Assembly: GCF_900105315.1 (NCBI RefSeq)
Contig: NZ_LT629766.1
Span: 3,224,001 to 3,288,000 of the forward strand
Direction: 5' to 3'
Length of the DNA: 64,000 nt
Origin: Brevibacterium siliguriense
Lineage (GTDB): Bacteria > Actinomycetota > Actinomycetes > Actinomycetales > Brevibacteriaceae
Each line of letters opens with the position of its first letter. Within the stretch, counting starts at the first letter, position 1. This document shows positions 18,850 to 27,291 of this stretch, piece after piece. The position numbers and the translations under genes are program-made. The notes under the pieces are model-generated. The model ran no database searches, was not told the DNA's origin, and saw only the letters and a list, made by a program, of their open reading frames with translations.

Positions 18850-19536
18850 TCATCCGATGAGGCCACCGATGCCCTTGCCCAAATTGGATAGGGCAAGCAA
18901 CGAGAGAACTACTAACATGATCGCCGTGTTGTGCTGTTCCATAAACCGCTTCAACTTCTGCAGGACAGGAGTCATGCGCTCTCCCACAAACAGATACGCG
19001 ACCGCTGGACCAACGATGGAGATGCTTCCGATAGCGACAAAGACGATCAGGCTCGCGACTTCTTGCGTCGGGTGTAACGCTGCAGTCGCAATCGCCATCG
19101 CAGCCGTCACCGTCAGTGCCAGATTCTTTGGATTGACTCCTGAAAGCAATGCCCCAATCGACAACGCAAACAATGGTTTGGCAGTGTCGAGCTTGGTCAT
19201 CCATCCTGGTTGTGTTGCAGGAGCATTTGCGTGTGGGCGTTTCCGCCACACATTGGCTGCCAACAAGGCGAAGACGACGCCAAGTGCCAGCTTGATCGCT
19301 GATGGGAATGACGATGCGGAGTCGTCGAAGACAACATCTCCGGACCCCACGACGACAAGAACAACAGTTGCCACGACGATGAGACCAAACACCCACCCTA
19401 GGGCAAATGCGGGCCCAGTGCGTCCGGCTTTCGTCGACATCAATATGAGGACTATTGCGATGATTGGCAATGGACTCAGTGCTACCCCGAGAGCCGTAGG
19501 GAGCACGTCTCCAAGAGCTGTCGCCAAAGATGTCAT
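18850..19536 (-). CDS. GAP family (Sap-type) membrane protein, second copy
   Basis: A 228-residue, six-helix paralogue of the gene at 16345-17013, opening with VLPTALGVALSPLPIIAIVLILMS and carrying GPAFALGWVFGLIVV and LLSGVNPKNLALTV. The ATG overlaps the stop of the upstream membrane-protein gene by four bases, which indicates translational coupling. By analogy with mycobacterial Gap/Sap it may help export an envelope lipid or small molecule. There is a 93-base gap to the SulP gene downstream. Confidence 0.88.
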   Translation of the reverse strand: MTSLATALGDVLPTALGVALSPLPIIAIVLILMSTKAGRTGPAFALGWVFGLIVVATVVLVVVGSGDVVFDDSASSFPSAIKLALGVVFALLAANVWRKRPHANAPATQPGWMTKLDTAKPLFALSIGALLSGVNPKNLALTVTAAMAIATAALHPTQEVASLIVFVAIGSISIVGPAVAYLFVGERMTPVLQKLKRFMEQHNTAIMLVVLSLLALSNLGKGIGGLIG

Positions 19537-20893
19537 CTTGCGCCTCCTTTGATGTGTTCGCCACCACGGAACCAGTCTGACCTCTTGGATTGGCCAGATC
19601 TAGACGGGCCAGCGACGAACAGCTCGATTATTGTCAAACAAATCACCATGGCAATCGCAATCGCCAGCGCGCTAGCTCCAGACGGATGCGGAAGAATAAT
19701 GTAGACCATGGCACAGGCGGCAATCACAGCCGTGCGAGCGAGCTTTCTGTAGCGAGTGATGAGCCTGGAAGCAGGGCCGCGAAACAGGCTGAATCGTTCG
19801 TGGGCGAGTACTATTGCTCGCCCAGCTCCTATTCTGATCGTCTTTCCAGCGCCGCGTTCAGCGCGGAGAAACGCTGCCACGGCAATGACGAGAGCGATGG
19901 CAGCAACAGCACGTAGTGAGGTTGTGAGGAACTGAGTGAATTGGTCGAAGACGACCGCTGCAGCTGCGTTGGGAAGCACATCACCAGGAACAGCTTGAAG
20001 ATAGAACGGCCTGACGATGTTCAGCAGAATACCTAAGACAACCATCATCGCCGCGACGGCGATTCCGGTCCCGAGTATCGCAACTCGGCGACTTGGTGCC
20101 ACCAAAATACCTCCACAAAGAAGGGCCAAGGCCAGCAGGGGCAGAATACGGGCACCAGTGTCGAGCAAATTGAACGCAGTCTGCGCTTTGTACAACGAAG
20201 CTGAGTGGAACACAACAAAACTGGCGTTGATCTCTGGGATCCGCTCGGCAATCTCGAATCCACGGTCGATCAGCAGGTTCTTTGCTGCGTCGACGAACCC
20301 CGCGATGTTGATGCTCACCTGGCCATCAGGAACATCAATATCCTCACTGTTCTCATTCGTCAGAAGCGCAACCGCTTGCTCATGGGCCTCTCGATTCGCC
20401 GCCACCCAGGCCTGTTCGAAACCTTCTGAGTCAACAATCTCCTCCACCGTTCCATGGACAAATTGTCAATGGCGTTAGCGACGGGCGCTTCCAACCCTGG
20501 TATCAACGGTGCCGCTTTGGGCGGTATGAAATCTTGCTGCGCCACGGCTCCAAGTGCTGAAGCGGCGAGCTCGTCAACCGACAACGACTCGATGATTACC
20601 TCAGCAACACGATCGGTGATCGCGGCCTTCACTGCGGGGCTGGAGCTCAACGGTGTCACGGTCTCCACGTAGCGGTCAGTGTCACCGACTACATCGTGTG
20701 CCCATATCGCCACCACAGAAATCGGCGCTAACACCGCGCCCATTGCAATGAGGATACCGGCGAAGATCAGGCGGGTCCTGCTCGATTCGGCAGCAGTCGT
20801 GCCGGTCGTGCTTGATGACCTCTGCGCTTCGAGTGCAGAACGTAAGGTTGCGACCTCGGTGCGCAGTCGGACGAGTTCTTCGTCATCGGTCAT
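19533..20893 (-). pseudogene. actinobacterial membrane protein split by a frameshift
   Basis: Two frames together make one protein of about 450 residues. The upstream part (20893 to about 20450) has a leucine-zipper-like coiled coil (EELVRLRTEVATLRSALEAQ), a membrane helix (IFAGILIAMGAVLAPISVVAIWA) and a conserved DTDRYVETVTPLSSSPAVKAAITDRV segment. It then runs out of frame after DNLSME. The downstream frame (GTG 20447 to 19533) continues the protein with VEEIVDSEGFEQAWVAANREAHEQAVALL and four more membrane helices. Adding one base near 20447-20460 (for example a G in the CGG before the GTG) joins them. Upstream it overlaps the AI-2E gene by four bases, and its end overlaps the GAP gene start by four, so the locus looks maintained. 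This could be a sequencing deletion or a recent mutation. Function unknown. Confidence 0.75.
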
Positions 20894-21960
20894 TTCTGGC
20901 CCCCTCCCGAATCGTCACTCGATATCAACCGTGAGATCCACGCTCGTTCGGGCACGACATCGATGAAGATCGCTCGGACGAGGAGCGTCAACGGCACTGC
21001 CAGCACCGCTCCGATACCGCCGAAGATCATTGCCCAGAAAACGAGCGAGAGGAACGCGACAGTGCCAGAGAGTCCGACTTGATTCCCAACAATCCGCGGT
21101 TGGATGAGTGTCTGGATGACGAAGTTCACCACTGAATACACGATCACCACTGTCAGCGCAGTGCCCGGCCCATGTTCCATGAGAGCGATCAAGGTTGGCG
21201 GAATGACGCCGATGATGAATCCGATGTTCGGAATGTAGTTGGTCAGGAACGCGAGCATCCCCCACATCCACGGGTCCGGAATGTCAAGGGCATAAAGCGC
21301 GGCAACATCGATGAGAGCGATGATCAAGCCGAACAGCGTCGACACTTGTGAATAGTCGCGGGCGCCTTTGGCAAAGATGGCAAATGCGCTTGCCATTCGG
21401 GAACCGCTTGCAGGCACCCATCGCAGCTTCTCGACGAACGACCCGGCGTCAAGAGCAACGAAGAACAGGAGGATCACAATGAACGTGGCACTGGATAGCA
21501 TTCCCGCGGCACCACCGATGAGGCTGGTCGCAAATCCGATCCACTTACTGATGTCGATTGAACTCAGCGCAAACTCGATTGGTGTTGAACCAATTCCCGC
21601 CCGAGCGAGGGCATAGCCAGCTTCGTCAACAAGCTCCTGCAAGTAGGGCTTGTAGTCGCTCAGCACCGTGACGAAGTGCCCACCCGCGAGCACAATCATA
21701 AGAGTGAAGCCAGCCACAATGGAATAGAGCGCGATCAGTGTGAGCAAAGTGGCCAGCCACGCTGGAGCTTTCAGCGCGAGTGCCTTGGCTCGCAGCGGCT
21801 GGACGGCGATAACCAGGATAAGGGCCAGCAGGCCGGGAGCGATGATGTCGGCAAAGGTACGCAATCCCAATGCCGCGACAAAAATGCCGGCCACCGTGAC
21901 GATGATTAAGGTTTCGCGCGGTAGAAGCCGGTTCCCTTTTCCGTGTCTGGGCATATCCAC
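20890..21960 (-). CDS. AI-2E family transporter (second copy)
   Basis: A 356-residue permease of the AI-2E/PerM superfamily. It has two N-terminal helices (ETLIIVTVAGIFVAALGLRTFADIIAPGLLALILVIAVQPLRAKAL split by the GL turn), a long polar loop after helix three (YLQELVDEAGYALARAGIG), and C-terminal helices with the family phrases LTNYIPNIGFIIGVIPP and GGIGAVLAVPLTLLVRAIF. The stop overlaps the next start by four bases. This is the first gene of the seven-gene collinear series ending with the LuxR regulator at 12778, and it is transcribed away from the DUF7144 gene at 22163. The substrate cannot be told from sequence. Confidence 0.92.
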   Translation of the reverse strand: MDMPRHGKGNRLLPRETLIIVTVAGIFVAALGLRTFADIIAPGLLALILVIAVQPLRAKALALKAPAWLATLLTLIALYSIVAGFTLMIVLAGGHFVTVLSDYKPYLQELVDEAGYALARAGIGSTPIEFALSSIDISKWIGFATSLIGGAAGMLSSATFIVILLFFVALDAGSFVEKLRWVPASGSRMASAFAIFAKGARDYSQVSTLFGLIIALIDVAALYALDIPDPWMWGMLAFLTNYIPNIGFIIGVIPPTLIALMEHGPGTALTVVIVYSVVNFVIQTLIQPRIVGNQVGLSGTVAFLSLVFWAMIFGGIGAVLAVPLTLLVRAIFIDVVPERAWISRLISSDDSGGGQK

Positions 21961-22162
21961 GTCCCCAGCCTATGCTTCTGCTTCTCGTCTGCGCCCGCTC
22001 CTCCGAGGAATTCACCTGTTAGGGGTGATCAGTCGAATCCGTCTAAATACAGGCGAGTAGGTTATCTAAACGCACCGATCGCGATTGGATATCCACAACA
22101 TTGTCATTCGAAATTGAGATGCAGCGCCGACCGACTCGCCGCTGGCAGAAAGGCAGGAAGAA

Positions 22163-22591
22163 ATGACTGAAAACAAGGAAACGCCAACTCGAAGGAACAC
22201 TCGGCAGACGGCCGTGATCGGTTGGTCTCAAGGCGGGGTCGCATTAGCCGTCGTCATACAAGTCCTCGTCGGCATCATGCAAGGCATTCAAGGTCTCACG
22301 GCGCTGATTAATGACGAGTTGTTCCTCACATTGCCAAACTACATTTTCGCATTCGATTTCACTACTTGGGGTTGGATCCATCTCGTCCTGGCTGTCCTGT
22401 TGATTGTGACCGGCATCGGTTTGGCAAACGGAAGTCGCGTTGCCGCCGTGGTATCTCTGATCTTCTTGTGCCTAAGCGCAGGTGCCAACTTCTTCTTCCT
22501 CCCCCTTTACCCCCTCTGGGCGATCCTGATCATCGCTGTTGATGTTTTTGCAATGTGGTCGATCGCGAAATCAGGACTCATCGACCAATAG
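22163..22591 (+). CDS. DUF7144 family membrane protein
   Basis: A 142-residue protein with a short charged N-terminus and four hydrophobic segments (GVALAVVIQVLVGIMQGIQG, WIHLVLAVLLIVTGIGLA, VAAVVSLIFLCLSAGANFFFLPL, WAILIIAVDVFAMWSIA). The pattern WGWIHLVLA followed by FLPLYPLWAI is characteristic of DUF7144 proteins, which are widespread in actinobacteria and of unknown function. A ribosome site (GGCAGGAAGAA) precedes the ATG. It is divergent from the AI-2E operon and stands alone. Confidence 0.87.
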   Translation: MTENKETPTRRNTRQTAVIGWSQGGVALAVVIQVLVGIMQGIQGLTALINDELFLTLPNYIFAFDFTTWGWIHLVLAVLLIVTGIGLANGSRVAAVVSLIFLCLSAGANFFFLPLYPLWAILIIAVDVFAMWSIAKSGLIDQ

Positions 22592-22893
22592 CTTCCATAT
22601 TGGTTCGATGACGGTGCATTTGGGGCACCTGTGCTCAGCGAAGTCTCGGTTGCAGTCATGATTTGCGGTCCATGAATACATCCACGCCACGGTTCGTGGT
22701 ATCGAATTTTGCTAGCACAGGTGATCGACCTTCATCGGGACTGTCCGTAGTCCACAACTTGATAGCTGAAGCCGTGCAGCGTTCTCGACTTTGCAATTGC
22801 CATCAATGGCTGAGCCCGACTGTTGTCGATCTTCTGCAATCACAGATCCCAAGCGCGCGGGTTTGAAGGTTTAGTGTCAAGGCATAAAGAGAC
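22592..22893. other. 302-bp intergenic stretch, nothing recognised
   Basis: Low-GC sequence between the convergent DUF7144 and holin-like genes. I see no open frame with a ribosome site and no strong hairpin. Confidence 0.45.
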
Positions 22894-23295
22894 TCACTTC
22901 TCGCGACGTGGAACTTTGCGGTGGTCCCACCATCGTTCCAATATGAAGTAGCCGAGAATCCAAGTCCCCAAAGCTGTGACCACCCAAACGAGCACCGTTG
23001 TTGAGATCCACGTGGAAACTCCGGAGATTCGCAACCCGCCAGGAAACAGCATGGCCACGGCCAAAGCAATCAACGTGGAGACCAAGCCGATTCCACCCAG
23101 AATTGCCGAAGCGTATTGCCGAGCAACATTGAACACGAACGGTCCCATGAGTGCTTGCACCACAGTGAAAACCACTACCGCGATGACGAACCCACTGAAC
23201 TCCAGATCCACGCCGTCGATCAAAACACTCGCAAGTATAAAGGCAACCGCTGAAAGCACGAAAGATATTGCAGTGTGGATTGAAAACCGAATCAT
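22894..23295 (-). CDS. phage-holin-family-like four-helix membrane protein
   Basis: A 133-residue, highly hydrophobic protein with four membrane helices and a basic tail (RWWDHRKVPRREK). Phrases such as VLIDGVDLEFSGFVIAVVVFTVVQALMGPFV are typical of the Mycobacterium 4-TMS holin-like family of cellular proteins. There are no phage genes nearby, so a lysis role is unlikely. A site (AGGGGTGA) precedes the ATG. It lies 55 bases after the HdeD-like gene on the same strand and is probably co-transcribed with it. Confidence 0.78.
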   Translation of the reverse strand: MIRFSIHTAISFVLSAVAFILASVLIDGVDLEFSGFVIAVVVFTVVQALMGPFVFNVARQYASAILGGIGLVSTLIALAVAMLFPGGLRISGVSTWISTTVLVWVVTALGTWILGYFILERWWDHRKVPRREK

Positions 23296-23350
23296 CGGTC
23301 ACCCCTGGCGAAAATACAGTCGGCCGTACTGAAGACGTTGCTCGGGCAAC

Positions 23351-24004
23351 TCATTGCACGCCCCTTTGCTTAGCCTGTGAGCGAACGGAAAATGCCGTTG
23401 TCACCATTATAAGCCCAAGAACTATGGCATACACTCCAACAATTAGCAAAAGGGCTACAACAGTAGCCGTCGGGTTGAAGAGCAAGGCGAACATCAGAGC
23501 CAGAGCGAAGACGATATCCACAACTGCCAGCACCTTCGACCACCGTCTTAACGACTGTGAGAACAGGCCGAGAATCCCACGGGTGAGTATCCCAAAAGCA
23601 ACCATCCAAAGGATGACGCTCCCGGTGACAACTGTAAAAATGCTCGGCAGCAACACGATGACAACGCCGATGAGTGCGAAGGCGATACCCGACGCAAGTT
23701 CCCAGCCCCAACTGTCGCCGTTCTTTCGCGAAGTGATTGAGTTGAGTATCGTCAGAACACCGTCGCCGCACAGCCACGCGCCGATGCTGATTCCTAGGAT
23801 CACGACGACTGCAGAGGGCGCAAGAATTAAAAGTAATCCTAGAACGACTGCGACAATTCCCCTGATGATGAGCACCCAGAAAGTCCCTCTGCTGAAGTCT
23901 TTCAAGCCCCACTCCCCCGTTGATGACGGAGCTTCAGGGATGCGGTCGTACTGTTCACTATTCGCCTTCGGATTGGTTGGCTCAGACGCGGGTGAAGTCG
24001 ACAT
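23351..24004 (-). CDS. HdeD family (DUF308) membrane protein
   Basis: A 217-residue protein with a polar 38-residue N-terminus and six membrane helices arranged as three DUF308 hairpins: VLIIRGIVAVVLGLLLILAPSA...ILGISIGAWLCGDGVLTIL, then ELASGIAFALIGVVIVLLPSIFTVVTGSVILWMVAFGI, then VLAVVDIVFALALMFALLFNP. Relatives include E. coli HdeD, linked to acid resistance. The function in actinobacteria is untested, though often stress-associated. A strong GAGGAG site precedes the ATG. It probably forms an operon with the holin-like gene downstream. Confidence 0.87.
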   Translation of the reverse strand: MSTSPASEPTNPKANSEQYDRIPEAPSSTGEWGLKDFSRGTFWVLIIRGIVAVVLGLLLILAPSAVVVILGISIGAWLCGDGVLTILNSITSRKNGDSWGWELASGIAFALIGVVIVLLPSIFTVVTGSVILWMVAFGILTRGILGLFSQSLRRWSKVLAVVDIVFALALMFALLFNPTATVVALLLIVGVYAIVLGLIMVTTAFSVRSQAKQRGVQ

Positions 24005-24121
24005 TGATTCTCCTCGCTAGGAATAGTTAGTTCTTCCATCCTACTGACAACTAGTATTGCAGACAGTCACATTTGCATCACAAGACGTGTTTATCTATTG
24101 TGCAGGGCCTTCTGTTCTTCG

Positions 24122-25291
24122 TTAACGGACAGAGATTCTTGAAATATTGGAGTGATCCAAAAGCCGGAGTGTCCGCACCCCCATCGTGAGCACGGTGAGG
24201 TCAGAGGGGTTGGCGAGCGACCGGGATGTTAGCGTCTCCAGTTTGCGAAGACGATAGTTGACTGTATTACGGTGACAATGGAGTTCCGCGCTTGTCGCTG
24301 TAAGTGAACCTCCGCATTCGACCCAGGCTTCAAATGTGCCGACGAGCATGTCGCGATTCGATTGTGGCAGGGCGATGATCTCTGCCAAGGTTCTTATAGC
24401 TAGGTGGTGGGCTTCTGCTGGCTGAGAGGCAATGAGCGCGTCCAGAGGCGATTGTCCGTAGTGGTGGATGCCCTCAGCTTGCCCGTTCAGACAGTTCAGG
24501 GCGACTCGAGCTTGGCGCTCGGCCTCGGCCGCGTCACCTAACGAATTGAATTCCTCGCTGACTCCCGCTTTTGCACCGTCTAGGGTGGCATAGAACTCCG
24601 CGCTGTTACTACTGAGTGCGAGCAGGCACACCCGATTGCCATTGAGCTCTGCCCAGTGCGTGCGTGCTCCAATAATTTCGACGTCAGAATCATGCTCGCT
24701 CGTCACAATGACGTAGTACCGCATATTCGCGTCCAACTCGAGCAACCGGGCCGCAGTCTCTCGTCGCTCGAGAGTCAGCGACGGCGACAACAGGTCAACT
24801 ACGGCAGACATACGAGACTGTTCGGCCAACCGGTCTCGGGCACCAGTGACCTCACGATGGGTTTCAGCAGCCGCGGTGGAAAGCCCGTCGACAGCCACCC
24901 ACAGCTTGGCTCCCAGAAAAAACAGCCGATCCTGAGAAGTGGTCTCCGCGTTCGAGGCCGCCAGCTCTCGCCACAACCGGAGACCGGCCAATCGGTATGC
25001 ATGGAGAACGCCTGCGAGTTCCACCCCATGTTCAGCTTTCATGCGTCCGGCATGATGCGCCGGATTGAGGTCGAGGTCTCCTCCACTCAACGAGGCCAAG
25101 AGCGAGCGAAGATTCTGCGCGACGATGTCAATCAAAGCTTGCAGTGGGATATGTTTCTCGGCATAAGCATGCTCTCCAGTGACGATGTCATCAACGATCG
25201 CACGGGCGAGGCATTCAATGTCCACGCCCAACTCGCAGTGAGTATCGGCCAAGGCAGAATTGGAGCCGCTGTGCTCGTCGTTGATCGTCAT
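24122..25291 (-). CDS. PucR-type helix-turn-helix transcriptional regulator
   Basis: A 389-residue regulator with an N-terminal helical region (about 1-150), a central GGDEF-like sensor region (about 155-275, LELDANMRYYVIVTSEHDSDV) and the PucR C-terminal HTH: LVGTFEAWVECGGSLTATSAELHCHRNTVNYRLRKLETLTSRSL in the last ~65 residues, with the hallmark HCHRNTVNYRLRKLE. It is divergent from the aldehyde dehydrogenase and GMC oxidoreductase genes across a 173-base gap, the usual arrangement for a local regulator responding to the pathway's substrate. Such proteins are mostly activators. The inducer is unknown. Confidence 0.9.
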   Translation of the reverse strand: MTINDEHSGSNSALADTHCELGVDIECLARAIVDDIVTGEHAYAEKHIPLQALIDIVAQNLRSLLASLSGGDLDLNPAHHAGRMKAEHGVELAGVLHAYRLAGLRLWRELAASNAETTSQDRLFFLGAKLWVAVDGLSTAAAETHREVTGARDRLAEQSRMSAVVDLLSPSLTLERRETAARLLELDANMRYYVIVTSEHDSDVEIIGARTHWAELNGNRVCLLALSSNSAEFYATLDGAKAGVSEEFNSLGDAAEAERQARVALNCLNGQAEGIHHYGQSPLDALIASQPAEAHHLAIRTLAEIIALPQSNRDMLVGTFEAWVECGGSLTATSAELHCHRNTVNYRLRKLETLTSRSLANPSDLTVLTMGVRTLRLLDHSNISRISVR

Positions 25292-25464
25292 AGTGTCAGA
25301 TTAGACGTCTTTGTGCTCGCGCACAATCATTTCGTTCAAGTTCTAGATTCACGCCCATAGGGCAAACACCCAGAGCGCGGATACGATTGCCTCACGAACA
25401 GAACTGAAACGCTCAGGTCGGGACCAGTCCTGTGAGCGACCTGGCTCGACGAGGAGCATGAGCA

Positions 25465-27243
25465 ATGACCACTGATTACACTGCGCAAGCGCGTACCGAG
25501 GCTGGCCCTCCCTCCTACCCTCTGGATGCGGACCGTCTGGATGATGCGATTTCCTCCTTGGAGTCGGGAGTGAAGGCCTGGGCAGACATGCCGTTGCACC
25601 GACGTGCTCGACTCCTCGAACGCACGCACGAGTCGATTGCAGACAATGTGGTTCGGTGGACTCGTACCGCATCGGATCTCAAGAAGCTTCCAACTAGCTC
25701 ACAGCTCGTCGGCGAGGAATGGATGTCTGGTCCCTACGCCGCATTGTCTGGATTCTATGTCGTCGCCAAGTCCCTGCATAAGCTTGCGTCGGGACATTCA
25801 ACGGTCGAGGGACTTCAGACCTCTACGACACCGGAGGGGCGTCTGACATGGAAAGTACTACCCATCGGCCTTCAGGAAGCAGTTCTTTTTCACGGTTTCT
25901 CTGCAAAGGTTTGGACACTGCCCGGTGTGACTGCCGACGAAATCCATGCTGGTGCGGGCCTTGGTGCCACAGAATTGGGCACTGTCGGTGGAGTGTCCCT
26001 CATCCTCGGCGCCGGCAATATCACGTCGATCGGCCCATTGGATGCACTGACTGAACTCGTCGCTCACAACAGGGCGAGTATCCTCAAAATCAATCCCACA
26101 CTGGCTCCACTCCTGTCAGTATATCGTGAAGCACTGCAACCGCTGATCGACGCCGACCTTCTGCGAATCGTCCAAGGCGGGACCGCAGTCGGAGAATACC
26201 TAAGTAACCATCCACATATCACTCATGTTCACATCACCGGAAGCGCGGCCACTCATGATCGGATCGTGTGGGGCAACGACAACACTCACTCCGGTGAGCC
26301 GGTTCTCAAGAAACCCATCACAAGTGAACTTGGAGGAGTATCGCCTGTCATCGTGGTCCCTGGAGAATGGTCGAAAGCAGACCTGAGATTCCAAGCAGAG
26401 AACATCGCTTCTATGCGCCTGCACAACGCCGGCCACAATTGCATTGCTGCGCAAACGGTCATCATCGATGCGAAATGGAGCCAACGTGAAGAGTTCCTCC
26501 GTGAACTGGCATTCGCATTGGAAGACATCGATCATAGAGACCCTTGGTATCCCGGCAGTCGAGACAAACTACGACAAGCAGCTGCCGAACATAGTCAGGC
26601 CGAGGCATTCTCTCACGGGCAACGACTTCTGATCACCCTCGATTCTGACCAGCACGAGGCGGTCGAGACCACCGAATACTTCACCGCTGTGCTTGGTGTC
26701 AAGCCTATTACGGTTGACTCTCCAGTGGGTGGAATACCTAAATCCGTTGCTTCGATCGAGCACGTCGCAGCATTCCTCGGCCTCGCCGTTGACTATGCCA
26801 ATAACAGACTTGCGGGTACTCTCGGAGCAAATGTCATAGTCTCCCCCGCTACCCGCAGATCGCTGGGGCCACGATTCGATGCCGCGATCGAACGGTTGCA
26901 CTTTGGCTCGATCGGGATCAATGTGTGGACCGGTTTAGCATTTCTTACTGCGACGGCCACGTGGGGCGCTTTCCCCGGACACACACTCCACAACGTGCAG
27001 AGTGGGATCGGCGTCGTCCATAACGGTCTACTTATTCCGCACTCCGAACGCACAGTTGTCTCTGGTCCCTTCCGGCCCTTCCCACGCTCGATACTCGGCG
27101 GAGAGTTCTCGCTGTTTCCCAAACCGCCATGGTTCGTCACAGCCCGCAGCGCGGCACGCACCGGACGCGCGCTCACAGAATTTGCTGCCAACCCCTGCTG
27201 GGCCAAGCTTCCCGGCATCTTCTACCACGCCTTCCAAGCCTGA
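25465..27243 (+). CDS. aldehyde dehydrogenase superfamily protein
   Basis: A 592-residue NAD(P)-dependent aldehyde dehydrogenase, longer than the usual ~480-500. The catalytic cysteine is Cys326 (HNAGHNCIAAQ) and the general base Glu288 sits in ELGGVSP. The nucleotide-binding part includes SLILGAGNITSIGPLD and HITGSAATHD. The divergent spacing, unusual cysteine context (GHNC rather than GQxC) and long C-terminal part (about 490-592, ending LPGIFYHAFQA) place it outside the main betaine/acetaldehyde subfamilies. A strong GAGGAG site precedes the ATG. It is followed 48 bases later by a GMC oxidoreductase, so the pair could oxidise an alcohol to an acid in two steps. Confidence 0.88.
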   Translation: MTTDYTAQARTEAGPPSYPLDADRLDDAISSLESGVKAWADMPLHRRARLLERTHESIADNVVRWTRTASDLKKLPTSSQLVGEEWMSGPYAALSGFYVVAKSLHKLASGHSTVEGLQTSTTPEGRLTWKVLPIGLQEAVLFHGFSAKVWTLPGVTADEIHAGAGLGATELGTVGGVSLILGAGNITSIGPLDALTELVAHNRASILKINPTLAPLLSVYREALQPLIDADLLRIVQGGTAVGEYLSNHPHITHVHITGSAATHDRIVWGNDNTHSGEPVLKKPITSELGGVSPVIVVPGEWSKADLRFQAENIASMRLHNAGHNCIAAQTVIIDAKWSQREEFLRELAFALEDIDHRDPWYPGSRDKLRQAAAEHSQAEAFSHGQRLLITLDSDQHEAVETTEYFTAVLGVKPITVDSPVGGIPKSVASIEHVAAFLGLAVDYANNRLAGTLGANVIVSPATRRSLGPRFDAAIERLHFGSIGINVWTGLAFLTATATWGAFPGHTLHNVQSGIGVVHNGLLIPHSERTVVSGPFRPFPRSILGGEFSLFPKPPWFVTARSAARTGRALTEFAANPCWAKLPGIFYHAFQA

Positions 27244-27291
27244 CTACTTATCACGACTGCTACCACCTAGCATGGGTAAAGGAGGATCACT

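Noticed and set aside
22894..23295. Holin-like gene as evidence for a prophage
   Set aside because: No structural, replication or integrase genes nearby; this holin-like family is common in actinobacterial chromosomes.
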